This document shows, in pieces, positions 36,211 through 45,659 of a stretch of DNA of 64,000 nucleotides. The notes beneath the pieces are model-generated. The model saw nothing but the letters and a program-made list of their open reading frames with translations. It had not been told where the DNA came from and searched no databases. This DNA is from Dysgonomonas sp. 25 (GTDB lineage Bacteria > Bacteroidota > Bacteroidia > Bacteroidales > Dysgonomonadaceae), in assembly GCF_010501075.1 (NCBI RefSeq), contig NZ_QVMN01000003.1, forward strand, positions 14,292-78,291. The letters are read 5' to 3'. Made by a program: the position numbers and the translations under genes. The stretch's first letter is position 1; the number at the start of each line of letters is the position of its first letter.

Positions 36211-36300
36211 CCAAAATTAAGAAAAATGCGGTAAAATAACCCTGTCCTTTTGTTCTTATATATCTTTTCTTTAGCTTTGAAATGATTAAACCCAAATTGC

Positions 36301-37119
36301 ATGGATAAACTAGCTTATATAAGACATTCACAAAAAGAAGCCAATCAAAAGATATGGAATTCACTAATGAACAAATATGAGCTGTTGAAAAAGAAGAATA
36401 CTTTATTAGCTTATCTATGGTTTCCTGTTGCCTGTATTTTCTTTGGTTTCGTAGCTGTATTCAGTTGGATGAGTTTTCTTATATTACTTTTTAAAGATAT
36501 TCGATTTACTCCTCATTATATGAGAACAGTGATAGCATATAATAATATGACGAAGGAAGAGGAAAAAGAATATATTGATAAGCAATTATTGGACTATAAA
36601 AAATGGGTTTCTTATGGGAATTTATCAACTGAAAAGCAGAGCCAAATAAATGCAACCTTTGATTTGCTTTATAAGGAAAATACGGATAAGTTTGATAAGA
36701 TGCCAGTTTCACCACCAATACAACAACCTGAAATCGCAGTCAAAGATTTTAAATCAACCTTAAACAAAAAGCAAATAGAGATTCTTGTCGAATGTATCAA
36801 TAAAATAAAAGTACTGGAAACATCTGTTACGATTGATTTGATGCAACAAATCCTGTCATGTACTACAAAACAGCCTTTAGAAATCTCCAGTAAGAAAAAC
36901 AAACTTCTTATTTATCTATTCTATGAGTTATACAAACATTATTATATAGCAAGCACTTGGCAGGCTGTTTGTGCCCAGAACAAGATATTTCTCACATCCG
37001 AAAAGAAGGTCTTTTTAAATCAGGACATTATCTCTACAACAGTAAATACATTCCAAGACTACCCACCTAAAGATTCTCATATTATAGACAACTATATCAA
37101 GCATTTGCAAGAACATTGA
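36301..37119 (+). CDS. Element-encoded membrane protein of unknown function
   Basis: The product is 272 residues. There is a basic, helical N-terminus, then a hydrophobic stretch of about 30 residues (around residues 39-67; AYLWFPVACIFFGFVAVFSW and following), probably one or two membrane helices. The remaining 200 residues are soluble-looking and helical, with a Pro/Gln-rich linker (MPVSPPIQQPEIAV) at about 140 and a C-terminal segment from about 150. I recognise no family. It is the first gene inside the left end, transcribed inward, followed by the excisionase-like gene. Its position suggests a role in element maintenance or control, but nothing in the sequence shows this. Confidence 0.6.
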   Translation: MDKLAYIRHSQKEANQKIWNSLMNKYELLKKKNTLLAYLWFPVACIFFGFVAVFSWMSFLILLFKDIRFTPHYMRTVIAYNNMTKEEEKEYIDKQLLDYKKWVSYGNLSTEKQSQINATFDLLYKENTDKFDKMPVSPPIQQPEIAVKDFKSTLNKKQIEILVECINKIKVLETSVTIDLMQQILSCTTKQPLEISSKKNKLLIYLFYELYKHYYIASTWQAVCAQNKIFLTSEKKVFLNQDIISTTVNTFQDYPPKDSHIIDNYIKHLQEH

Positions 37120-37243
37120 GAATACATTGAGAGTTTTTCTATCTCAAACATAATCCTTTAATATCCAATATACATTTGCCCCTGTCGACACAATTCAGGG
37201 GGATGCGCAGCCCCATTTATTAATTTGTAAAATTCATATTATT

Positions 37244-37528
37244 ATGGACGAAAATTTAGAAATGAGGGTTTCCGCATTAGAGAAACATTTGTACGCTCTT
37301 AAAAAGATTTTGTCTTTTGAAGAAGCGAGCCAGTTCCTTAACCTATCCAAGAGTTATTTATACCAACTCACATCGAAGAGGATTATTCCGCACTACAAAC
37401 CACAAGGTAAGATGATTTATTTTGAGCGTGAGTTACTTGAAGATTGGCTAAGACAAAATCCTGTTCGCACTAAACAAGAACAGCAAAGCGAAGCAGCTAA
37501 TCGGATATTATTAAAACATCGTAAATAG
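37244..37528 (+). CDS. Excisionase-like helix-turn-helix protein
   Basis: The product is 94 residues with a short coiled start, then a MerR/excisionase-type winged HTH (LSFEEASQFLNLSKSYLYQL, then IIPHYKPQGKMIYFERELLEDWL). Proteins of this HTH_17 type bind DNA at attachment sites and favour excision, or act as regulators. Such genes are regular parts of Bacteroidota integrative elements, next to mobilisation genes. Here it lies between the unknown membrane protein and the mob region. Confidence 0.85.
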   Translation: MDENLEMRVSALEKHLYALKKILSFEEASQFLNLSKSYLYQLTSKRIIPHYKPQGKMIYFERELLEDWLRQNPVRTKQEQQSEAANRILLKHRK

Positions 37529-37689
37529 AAACTTTTCGCTCGTCGGGAGGAGTGGTCTCCCCCCTTGCCGCGAGGGCGCTCCCCGACCGATGAGTTATTG
37601 TGGTTTTTATTTTATTGATACGGGGCATTAGTTCATGTGGCCAATACCCTAAACCGCTCAAGTTTTGTATAACTGATTTTGTAAATGCT

Positions 37690-37830
37690 GCAATTCCGTT
37701 TTGCAGATATCCTCAAAAGCAAAAGGCGATAGCAAGGTTATGGAAATGTATACATTTCCCACCTTGCTTTGGCTTCGCCAAAGGAGAAAACCGCTCCCGG
37801 TGGTCGCAGTTTTTGAGGGACTTAATAATA
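37690..37830. other. Candidate origin of transfer with nested hairpins
   Basis: In the 318-bp gene-free gap before the mobC-like gene, AGCAAGGT (37731-37738) and ACCTTGCT (37761-37768) enclose the perfect palindrome GGAAATGTATACATTTCC (37742-37759). A second hairpin, CTTTGGC-ttc-GCCAAAG, lies at 37767-37783, then CCGCTCCCGGTGGTCGCAG. Inverted repeats immediately upstream of relaxase genes are typical of oriT. The nick site cannot be placed by sight. The first part of the gap (37529-37690) has the GC-rich GGGAGGAGTGGTCTCCCCCC stretch and no gene. Confidence 0.5.
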
Positions 37831-37846
37831 AAGAGATAATTGAACT

Positions 37847-38224
37847 ATGCTGAATAATAAAACCGTTTCAACTCAAAATACATCTAAAAAGAAGTCGAAA
37901 GAAAAAGTTATCAGTGCCCGAATATCAGGTATCGAACATCTGGCACTTAAGAAAAGAGCAAAGGATGCAGGTGTAAGCCTGAGCAAATTTGTTCGTTCAG
38001 TTTTACTGACAGGAAAAGTGGTACAGCGAATCAGTAAATCGGATGCCGACACGCTTCGCAAACTATCGGGAGAAGCAAACAACCTGAATCAATTAGCAAG
38101 AGCTGCCAATAAAGAGGGTTTCAAAAATGTAGCTTCTGATGTGATTAACCTTCGGGTTATTATGATAGATATTATAAAGCAACTCTCAAATGATTGGAAA
38201 AGTTATGAAAGGAAAAACCTTTAA
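37847..38224 (+). CDS. MobC-like relaxosome accessory protein
   Basis: The product is 125 residues: Lys/Thr-rich N-terminus, then a ribbon-helix-helix-like core (KVISARISGIEHLALKKRAK, AGVSLSKFVRSVLLTGKV) and a helical end with SGEANNLNQLARAANKEG, the signature of the MobC/BmgB-type mobilisation family. It binds oriT and helps the relaxase. Its 3' end overlaps the relaxase start by 35 bp, so translation is probably coupled. Confidence 0.88.
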   Translation: MLNNKTVSTQNTSKKKSKEKVISARISGIEHLALKKRAKDAGVSLSKFVRSVLLTGKVVQRISKSDADTLRKLSGEANNLNQLARAANKEGFKNVASDVINLRVIMIDIIKQLSNDWKSYERKNL

Positions 38225-39155
38225 AGGATGTGTAGGTTATGTATTGGGTAAAGAAGCGGCCAAACTACTGGATGCCGATGGCGTATTACTCGATAGTGAT
38301 AATAATATCAATAGTATAACCAATAGTTTTAATACGCAACGTTTAATGAAACCCAATATCAAACATCCTGTCGGTCATATATCACTCAGCTATCTTCCAG
38401 ACGACAAGAAACGTCTAACCGATGGTGCGATGGTCACACTTGCCAGAGAATATATGCAAAATATGGGCATAACCGATACTCAATATATTTTAGTCCGCCA
38501 CTTTGATAATGAGAATCCCCATGTACATTTGGTATATAACCGTATCGATAATAACGGCAGAGTTATCAGTGATAAGAATGACAGATACCGTAACGAGGCT
38601 GTTTGTAAAAAGCTGAAAGATAAGTACGGTTTAACTTATGGTAAGGGAAAAAGCAATGTAAAACAGCATAGATTGAGAGGAAAGGATAAAACCAAATATC
38701 AGATACATACTGCTGTGAAAAATGCTTTGTCCAAATCAAAGAATTGGAGCGATTTTGAAAAACTATTAAATCAGAAAGGAATAAGCTTGTCTTTCAAATA
38801 CAAGAGTAACGATAAGAGTTCCGATGTTATTCAGGGGATATCTTTTACTAAGGATGATATAACCTTTAAAGGTTCGGAAGTAGACCGCAGCTTCAGTTAT
38901 TCCAAACTGGATGCTAAACTGTCACAGAACACTCCGCAAGTGACAGTTAAACAACCTCAAGAGACTGTAAACGTACAGCAAGCGCAGGAGGATCATTCAG
39001 GTCAGTCTAACATGTCTTCTCTTTTTTCTTTCACAGGAGGAGGAAGTGTCGGTCGTGGAGACGATTATGAAGAAGAGCAGTTCGCCAAGCGGATGCAGTA
39101 TGAGCAAAAGAAAATCAACAGAAAAAATAAGCGCAAAAAAGGAAGAAGTATATAA
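38190..39155 (+). CDS. Relaxase/mobilisation nuclease
   Basis: The product is 321 residues. It nicks DNA at oriT and leads the strand into a recipient. The N-terminal relaxase fold is visible: MIGKVMKGKTFKGCVGYVLG, GHISLSYLPDD (His63), LVRHFDNENPHVHLVYNRID with His104, His111 and His113 as the metal-binding triad (the HxDNxxPHxH type), and DRYRNEAVCKKLKDKYGL. It resembles the Bacteroides MobB/BmgA group. The C-terminal part after about 230 is polar and repetitive with a basic tail (KKINRKNKRKKGRS). It overlaps mobC and is followed 2 bp later by a third mobilisation gene. Confidence 0.9.
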   Translation: MIGKVMKGKTFKGCVGYVLGKEAAKLLDADGVLLDSDNNINSITNSFNTQRLMKPNIKHPVGHISLSYLPDDKKRLTDGAMVTLAREYMQNMGITDTQYILVRHFDNENPHVHLVYNRIDNNGRVISDKNDRYRNEAVCKKLKDKYGLTYGKGKSNVKQHRLRGKDKTKYQIHTAVKNALSKSKNWSDFEKLLNQKGISLSFKYKSNDKSSDVIQGISFTKDDITFKGSEVDRSFSYSKLDAKLSQNTPQVTVKQPQETVNVQQAQEDHSGQSNMSSLFSFTGGGSVGRGDDYEEEQFAKRMQYEQKKINRKNKRKKGRSI

Positions 39156-39157
39156 AT

Positions 39158-39862
39158 ATGAAAACAAATAATCAGGATTTTGAAATATTGATAGATAGTA
39201 TTTCTCAGGCGTTATCCGAGATAAAAGAAGAACTGTCTGTTATCAGGAAAAATATATTAACTGATAATGGTAATATTACAGATAACAGCCAAACAGCATT
39301 AATTGTAGATTTGCTGAATAATATATCAAAGACAGTAGAACAAGCTAAAAAAGGAGTAGATGTCGAAGATTTGAAAAGGTTTGCAAACGCCATATTCAAT
39401 ATCAGCAAAGATTTTCAGGAGAAATCGAAACAGTCGGTTGTTGAAGTGCTGAATCTGAAAGTGGAGGAGTTAAAGAAGTTATTAAAGCAACCTGCTGTTG
39501 TTGAGAATAAATATTCGATAGATTTTAAATCGAGCAAAACAGTTATTGGAATTGTTGTTCTATGCTTAGGTATTGGTACCTCTTTATATTTTAATTACAA
39601 CCAATCCCAGATAAACAAAAGGCTTAGGCATAATGATATTAAATACAGGTATGTTCTGATGAAAGGTGGTGTTTCATACGATGAGCTTGTATACATGAAT
39701 CAATCTTATGCCGAAAGACCTCATTATCGGGATAGTATAGAGCGTAAAATCGTTAAGTTTGAAGACTTGGTCAATCAAAAAGCCTATAATAACGCTGTAA
39801 AAGAGCAGAAGGAAAAAGACAACCAGCAAATTGATAAAAAGCTTCAAGAATTGATTAGGTAA
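39158..39862 (+). CDS. Mobilisation-region membrane protein
   Basis: The product is 234 residues. It has an acidic, coiled-coil-like N-terminus (SISQALSEIKEELSVIRKN), one membrane segment at about 125-147 (KTVIGIVVLCLGIGTSLYF) and a charged C-terminal coil (KEQKEKDNQQIDKKLQELI). It starts 2 bp after the relaxase stop, so it belongs to the mob operon, as do similar helper proteins of other Bacteroides elements. The role is unknown; it could connect the relaxosome to the membrane. A terminator follows. Confidence 0.75.
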   Translation: MKTNNQDFEILIDSISQALSEIKEELSVIRKNILTDNGNITDNSQTALIVDLLNNISKTVEQAKKGVDVEDLKRFANAIFNISKDFQEKSKQSVVEVLNLKVEELKKLLKQPAVVENKYSIDFKSSKTVIGIVVLCLGIGTSLYFNYNQSQINKRLRHNDIKYRYVLMKGGVSYDELVYMNQSYAERPHYRDSIERKIVKFEDLVNQKAYNNAVKEQKEKDNQQIDKKLQELIR

Positions 39863-39890
39863 ATACTAATCTATCTATCAATAGTGGAAA

Positions 39891-39920
39891 TAAAGGCAAA
39901 GTTTAAATACTTTGCCTTTA
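39891..39920. terminator. Bidirectional terminator after the mob operon
   Basis: TAAAGGCAAAGT (39891-39902) and ACTTTGCCTTTA (39909-39920) form a perfect 12-bp stem with a 6-base loop between convergent genes. The T-run is short on both strands. Confidence 0.65.
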
Positions 39921-39925
39921 TTAGA

Positions 39926-40159
39926 TCATACCTTTTTTTCACATAACGGAATAATATCCCGCAATAACTTCAGATAATAAATAAACTCGACTGTCCTCTC
40001 ATGTATGCCGATTCTATCGTTCGGGTGTGACTGAATCAGCATCATAACATAATGATACAAAAATTCATCCAATAACTCAGAGAAATCTTTCGGAGGTATA
40101 TCTTCCGTCAGAAAAGTATATATAGGTTCTATATTAATTTTTCGATTTTCATTTTCCAT
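39926..40159 (-). CDS. Small acidic protein of unknown function
   Basis: The product is 77 residues, helical, with no signal or membrane segment (the core reads IPPKDFSELLDEFLYHYVMM). No family recognised. Codon use and the ATG near a purine-rich stretch make it plausible as a real gene. It stands alone in antisense orientation between the mob operon and the nucleotidyltransferase-HEPN gene; a bidirectional terminator follows it. Confidence 0.5.
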   Translation of the reverse strand: MENENRKINIEPIYTFLTEDIPPKDFSELLDEFLYHYVMMLIQSHPNDRIGIHERTVEFIYYLKLLRDIIPLCEKKV

Positions 40160-40379
40160 AATAACTACTTTAAGCCTGATTATTAATCAAGCCGTTATAA
40201 ATATTATAAACTGAAATATTATAACTCTGCGGTATCATTTGTCAGTTTCAGTGCAAAACGACTAAACCAACAATAACAGAAGTATATGCAAATATACAAT
40301 TAACCATTAAATGTTAATCGCTGTTTTTCTTTTTTACATACCTTTATAATCTTAAATTTGTAGGAATAAATAAACTTAC

Positions 40380-41267
40380 ATGAAAAAGTCAATCGCATTT
40401 TTGCCATCTGAAAATAAAAAAGACCTGAAATTTATAGTTGAAACTGTATTGGAAAGGCTCAAACAAACCGAAATGATAATCCTTTACGGCAGCTATGCCC
40501 GTAACAATTTCACGGTATATGATGAAAAACGAGAGTTTCGGAAAGTACAGTTTTATGTAAGCGATTATGATATACTGGTAGTAACAAGCGGTATTTCTGA
40601 TGGTGCTGCAATGAAAACGCTTAATAATGTGATAGACATTTACTTCAGGCGTGCAAAAGACCCAGATAGACAGCCACCCTTACAATTTATAACTGAAGAT
40701 ATAACGAAACTAAATAAAAATCTGAAAGAATGTCGTTATTTCTATACACAGATAAAAGATGAAGGTATAGTATTATACAATAGTGGCAGAAATAGATTAG
40801 TCCGCAAACGTAATCTCAATTATAAAGAAATAAAACAACAGGCTCAAGAATATTTTGAGGAAAAGTTTCATAGTGCTAATGTCTTTCTGAAAAATGCTCT
40901 TTTCAATTATCAAGAAAAAGAATATAGAATGGCTTCATTTATGCTTCATCAAGCTACCGAAAACCTGTTTTATGCTATCCGCCTTGTTTTCACATTACAG
41001 AATGCAAAACAACATAATCTTTATAAGCTACTCAATTCGGTGAAACAATATTCGGATGAATTTGTAAAAGTATTTCCGTGTAATACATCCGAAGAAGAAA
41101 GATTATTTGAACTTCTTAAACAGGCTTATGTCAATGGACGCTATGACCCCGACTTTGTGGTAACCAAAGAAGATATCGACGCCCTAGTTCCGAAAGTGGA
41201 ACTTCTTCGAGATATCACCCAACGCATTTGTGAGGAGAAGATTAAAGAGTACGGGGAGATGGAGTGA
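40380..41267 (+). CDS. Nucleotidyltransferase-HEPN fusion protein
   Basis: The product is 295 residues. Residues 1-130 are a minimal nucleotidyltransferase with GSYARNNFTVYD (37-48) and SDYDILV (61-67), the metal-binding D62-x-D64 pair. Residues about 150-290 are a HEPN domain (SANVFLKNALFNYQEKEYRM, ATENLFYAIRLVF) ending with NGRYDPDF around R254, the usual HEPN C-terminal motif. In separate form the two domains make the MNT/HEPN toxin-antitoxin pair, where the transferase modifies and silences the HEPN RNase; fused forms occur in Bacteroidota. It may work in stabilisation of the element or in defence. It is 163 bp before the STAND gene and is the first cargo gene. Confidence 0.85.
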   Translation: MKKSIAFLPSENKKDLKFIVETVLERLKQTEMIILYGSYARNNFTVYDEKREFRKVQFYVSDYDILVVTSGISDGAAMKTLNNVIDIYFRRAKDPDRQPPLQFITEDITKLNKNLKECRYFYTQIKDEGIVLYNSGRNRLVRKRNLNYKEIKQQAQEYFEEKFHSANVFLKNALFNYQEKEYRMASFMLHQATENLFYAIRLVFTLQNAKQHNLYKLLNSVKQYSDEFVKVFPCNTSEEERLFELLKQAYVNGRYDPDFVVTKEDIDALVPKVELLRDITQRICEEKIKEYGEME

Positions 41268-41430
41268 GGAATAGTATTTTTTTAATTATGAAAAACCTGG
41301 AACTTATTTTTTGCGTTCACGTTCACGCAGATACTATTTTTACAACTCTATGTAATTATATTATAAAACAAGGCTGAATCAATATTATTTGATATTAAAT
41401 CTTATACATTTTAAACATTTCAGTATATAT

Positions 41431-44400
41431 ATGTTGGAAACTCTTCTGTTATTAATTGGAAAAGGAATCATTACAGATACAGCATCTAAAGGTGGACAAG
41501 CTTTGGTTGATAAACTAAAAGAATATTTTGAAGCAACTTTAGCTGAAAAAATAGGAAATACATATCTAAAAGCATCTAAAGTATATTCTGAATTAGGAGA
41601 TGACGTAATTGTAGATGACTCTTTAGAAAATGACTCTTATTATAAAAATCTAATATATGGTTTTAATATCATTGACGGAAGTAATCTACCTGACTACCAT
41701 AAGCAGATGAATAAATTATTTCTTCTCGAACTATTTAAAATTCCCGAATTAGCAAACCAAGTTTTCAATATAAAACTTGATAATATATATAAAGAAGTTT
41801 TAGATATAAAGAAGGATACAAGAGAGCTCGTTCGAAAGTTTAATTTATTAGAACAAACAGCAGAGGAGTTATTATTTAATATTGAAGTTGCTTCTGTGGA
41901 TTTATCAAGCTATGAAAATACATTTCAAGGTAAAATACACATAGATAGACTTGAAACAATAGAAATTTACAACTGGATTTTAAATGATCTTAAGGATAAA
42001 GAATCTAATATTGCTCTTTTGGTGGGGAATGCAGGCTATGGAAAGTCTGTTGTATTAAAAGATTTGTTTGATTTATTAAAGATAAAGAATATTCCAACAT
42101 TGGGGATTAAAGTTGATAAAATACTCAATATGAGTTCCATAAAAGGGATTGAGGCTGAGCTAAATATTACCGATGGTATTATTCCAACATTTAGAAAAAT
42201 AAGTATAGACAATGAATTAATTGTACTTCTTATAGACCAAATTGATGCACTGTCACAATCGCTTTCGTCAAGTAGGCATGCAATTAATTCCTATGATAGA
42301 TTAATAAAGCAATTAGAAGTATACCCAAACGTACGTATCATTATTTCTTGTAGAAACTATGACCTAGATTACGATCCTATTTTGCGCTCTTATAAAGGGA
42401 AAAAGATATTTCGCCTATCTCTATTAGAAATGCAACAGGTTGACTCTGTTTTATCTACTATTGGTATAAATATAGACGAAAGGCAAACTCGCTTGAAAGA
42501 ATTTCTCAGAATTCCTTTGCATTTAAACTTATTCTGTAAAGTGGGTTTAAAAAAGGAATTTGATGAAAGCATTACTCTTTCAAAGCTTTATGATGCTATT
42601 TGGGAAGAGTATATTACTAATGGAAATTCGCTAGAATTAATAAAATTACTCACTAGCATTGCAAATAAGATGCATGATCAACAACATATTGTAGCTGATA
42701 AGAGACTTTTTGATTTAGAGAAATCGGAGTTGAACTATCTTATGCATCATGAACTGTTAAAAGAATCTACAGATAATAAAATCCAATTTATACATCAAAC
42801 TTTCTTTGATTACGTATATGCTAGAACATTTATTTCATCAGGAAAGGATATTGCAGATTGGCTAAAAAATATACATCAAGGTTTATTTATTCGCTCTCAA
42901 GTAAAACAAATATTTGCTTATTTAAGAGATATTGATGTTAGTACCTACATTCAAAGTTTGATAAAAATATTAACAAAAGATGAATATCGTTTTCATCTAA
43001 AATTACTCTTGATTAATGACTTAGGGTTTTATCAAAATCCATTAGAACAGGAAAAGAAACTTCTATCAGATCACATTATAAAACAACCTTTCTATTTCCA
43101 ATTATTTTTAGAATCGGTTCAAAGCCCTAAATGGTTTGAGTTTATAATTTCTCTGAAAGAATTTACCAACTTATTATCAAGTGAAAAGGAAGATATAAAT
43201 AGACTAATTTCGAATTTATGTATAAGGATTATATGGCAAAATGCTCAGTTAGTAATTGATTTTTTATCAACACATCCTCATAAAACAGGAATAATAGAGG
43301 ATGTTTTAATTCAAATTCCTGAATCAGAAATTAAATTGTCATACGAACTGTATCATATGACATCTGCAAAGTGGAACCTAAATACTAGAAGAGAATATTA
43401 CTATTTAGAGAAAGCCTTGAAGGCTGATCCAGACTTTGTTATTGAGGAGCTTAAAAGAGATTTTTACGAAAATATTTATAAATTAGATTGGTTTGATGAT
43501 AACTATATTCCAGGTTCTCATTCTGGCTTGAAGATTTATAGTGAATTATATAAACAATACCCCAATAAGGCAATACCATACTTCATTCATATTATAACTG
43601 AGATCGAAAAATCAAAATCGTATGAATTAAGTGACTCTTTTTATAGTAGTAGAGCATTCTCTCACTATAGACCAAACCTTAAAAACGACTTTGATTTTCA
43701 TGATTACAAAGATCTATATGATACTATTTTCTATAGTATAAAAGAGAAGAAATTAGATGCTAATTCTATTTCATTGCTCAGGGAAACATTAAATTCACAG
43801 TATGCAAATGTACTAACGCTTGGAGTTTACTACTTGATACAGAATAAAGAACAAGAAATAGGAACAGCATTTAAACTTTTGTCTAACCCTGATTTTTTAA
43901 TTAAATCGAACTCTTCCGAGCTCTTGGGGTATTATTCCAATATATTAGTCGCCAAATGCTATCCTTTATTTGATAGAGAACAACAAATAGTTCTTAATCA
44001 AATAATATTGTCTACTTTAAAACAGTATCATCATTGGACTTACGAGACTTTCTATACAAAGAAAAAAGTTTATTCAACTTATTTAAAAAAGGCATATAGT
44101 CTGGTCTCCCTTTTGCCAGAAAAGAGTATCAACGAATATCCAGAAATGAAAAAAATATATCAAGAAGGATTTCGAAAGTATGAAAAAGTAGAGAATGAAC
44201 CTCCTAGTGTAGTTACTACATATTCTGGTTGGCGTAGCTATCCACAAAAAGCATATGATAATATGACTCTTGATGACTGGAGAAATTCTTTCATTAAACT
44301 CAATACAGAGCAACGTTCATTTGATGATTGGCATAAACCATCTAAAGGTGGAAATACAAGAAGTTTTGAACAGCATGTGTCACAAGAACCTAATAAGTTC

Positions 44401-45645
44401 TATGAATTTATTAAAAATCTTATAGATGATGAAGCTATTGAGATTGAATATATTTTGTCTGGACTAGAAGGGCTAAAAAAAGCAGAATATAGCAAAGAAT
44501 CTTTTCAGCATTTATGTTTGGGGATTATAAAATTACGAAAAGCAGAACTTGATGAAAGATATTTGCCAACTTTCCTTAGAGTACTAGACTACATTGTGAA
44601 TGGCAACAAGACTTTAGATAGAGAAATCTTTGATTTTATTATAGGTATTATTTATCAAACTCCAGATAGAGAGTTTACCAAAGATGTAATTCAACGTGAC
44701 GATATTGGAATGGAAGTTGTTACAGCAGGCATAAATTCAATAAGAGGTATGTCCGTAGAATTATTAGTCGGTTGCTATTCTCTAGTAGAGTATAAAGAGA
44801 CGATTTTCGAAACATTAGAATATATTGCCGACACTGCTAATGAAATAACTCGTTCCTGCGTTATTTTTCGAGGAGCATGGCTTATCAACCTAGATAAACA
44901 AAAAGCCTTTAATCTTTATTTAAGGTTGGTCAAAGATTACAATCCATATTTACTGGCTATTCCATTCCATGATGGACATCCTCTAGTATATCTTATGAAT
45001 GTTGATTTTAAACGGCTTACTGCTTTTTTTGAAAAAGCAATCACTATTAAAGAAGCTGGAGAAGCAATGTCTTTTTTCCTTTTTAATGCTTATATAAACA
45101 ATCGTCCTAAGGCTTTTACTCTATTTAAAGTTCTACTAAAGAATAATCCTCACTCAAGACAAAAGCTTACATGGGAAATCTGTGCGCATATTTTAGGGGG
45201 AAAACACTCAGCAAAAGGATGGAGTGTTATAAATATATTATTGAATATTGATGATAAACAGTTGGGGGAAAGATTTAATAATTGCTTCCTTCATATTCCT
45301 GCTAACATGGATTCCCAAACTATTTCATTTATAAATAAGTATTTAAAATCTCCAATGGGAAATTACAAAAGTAATTATTATTATGACTTTTTGAGAAAAC
45401 TTATTCCTTTAGATGCTAAACAATGTTTAACTTGGTTTTTATCTTCTCAACCTGAAAAGATAACAGTCCATTTTTATGATAAAAGTCCTCTAAATGTACT
45501 TATAGAAGCTTATAATGGAATGAGAGAATATAGTCAGGATAATGACATACTAGAAAGATCGATGGATACTTTCGACTCCCTACTCCAAATTCCAGAATAT
45601 AGGAATGTTCATTTAAGAACTTTCCTAAAAGAGTTAGAAGCTTAA
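41431..45645 (+). CDS. Giant STAND-type P-loop NTPase
   Basis: The product is 1404 residues from the ATG at 41431 (MLETLLLLIGKG); an upstream TTG in frame was rejected. Residues 1-165 are a helical N-terminal region without recognised enzymatic motif. The NTPase core follows: Walker A GNAGYGKS at 199-206 (Lys205), Walker B LIVLLIDQIDAL with Asp269 and Asp272, and a sensor-like RIIISCRNYDLDYDP at about 301-315, then a LSLLEM winged-helix part. From about 480 to the end the protein is long, helical and irregular, like the target-sensing repeats of Avs and other bacterial STAND proteins. The module is AT-rich. The TPR gene starts 14 bp after its stop, so they form an operon. Antiphage function is inferred; the family assignment to STAND is firm in outline. 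Confidence 0.75.
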   Translation: MLETLLLLIGKGIITDTASKGGQALVDKLKEYFEATLAEKIGNTYLKASKVYSELGDDVIVDDSLENDSYYKNLIYGFNIIDGSNLPDYHKQMNKLFLLELFKIPELANQVFNIKLDNIYKEVLDIKKDTRELVRKFNLLEQTAEELLFNIEVASVDLSSYENTFQGKIHIDRLETIEIYNWILNDLKDKESNIALLVGNAGYGKSVVLKDLFDLLKIKNIPTLGIKVDKILNMSSIKGIEAELNITDGIIPTFRKISIDNELIVLLIDQIDALSQSLSSSRHAINSYDRLIKQLEVYPNVRIIISCRNYDLDYDPILRSYKGKKIFRLSLLEMQQVDSVLSTIGINIDERQTRLKEFLRIPLHLNLFCKVGLKKEFDESITLSKLYDAIWEEYITNGNSLELIKLLTSIANKMHDQQHIVADKRLFDLEKSELNYLMHHELLKESTDNKIQFIHQTFFDYVYARTFISSGKDIADWLKNIHQGLFIRSQVKQIFAYLRDIDVSTYIQSLIKILTKDEYRFHLKLLLINDLGFYQNPLEQEKKLLSDHIIKQPFYFQLFLESVQSPKWFEFIISLKEFTNLLSSEKEDINRLISNLCIRIIWQNAQLVIDFLSTHPHKTGIIEDVLIQIPESEIKLSYELYHMTSAKWNLNTRREYYYLEKALKADPDFVIEELKRDFYENIYKLDWFDDNYIPGSHSGLKIYSELYKQYPNKAIPYFIHIITEIEKSKSYELSDSFYSSRAFSHYRPNLKNDFDFHDYKDLYDTIFYSIKEKKLDANSISLLRETLNSQYANVLTLGVYYLIQNKEQEIGTAFKLLSNPDFLIKSNSSELLGYYSNILVAKCYPLFDREQQIVLNQIILSTLKQYHHWTYETFYTKKKVYSTYLKKAYSLVSLLPEKSINEYPEMKKIYQEGFRKYEKVENEPPSVVTTYSGWRSYPQKAYDNMTLDDWRNSFIKLNTEQRSFDDWHKPSKGGNTRSFEQHVSQEPNKFYEFIKNLIDDEAIEIEYILSGLEGLKKAEYSKESFQHLCLGIIKLRKAELDERYLPTFLRVLDYIVNGNKTLDREIFDFIIGIIYQTPDREFTKDVIQRDDIGMEVVTAGINSIRGMSVELLVGCYSLVEYKETIFETLEYIADTANEITRSCVIFRGAWLINLDKQKAFNLYLRLVKDYNPYLLAIPFHDGHPLVYLMNVDFKRLTAFFEKAITIKEAGEAMSFFLFNAYINNRPKAFTLFKVLLKNNPHSRQKLTWEICAHILGGKHSAKGWSVINILLNIDDKQLGERFNNCFLHIPANMDSQTISFINKYLKSPMGNYKSNYYYDFLRKLIPLDAKQCLTWFLSSQPEKITVHFYDKSPLNVLIEAYNGMREYSQDNDILERSMDTFDSLLQIPEYRNVHLRTFLKELEA

Positions 45646-45659
45646 AATGTTTAATTGTT

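Noticed and set aside
37600-37839. 79-codon open frame before mobC
   Set aside because: It covers the candidate oriT hairpins; its composition follows the palindromes and there is no good start signal. Treated as non-coding.
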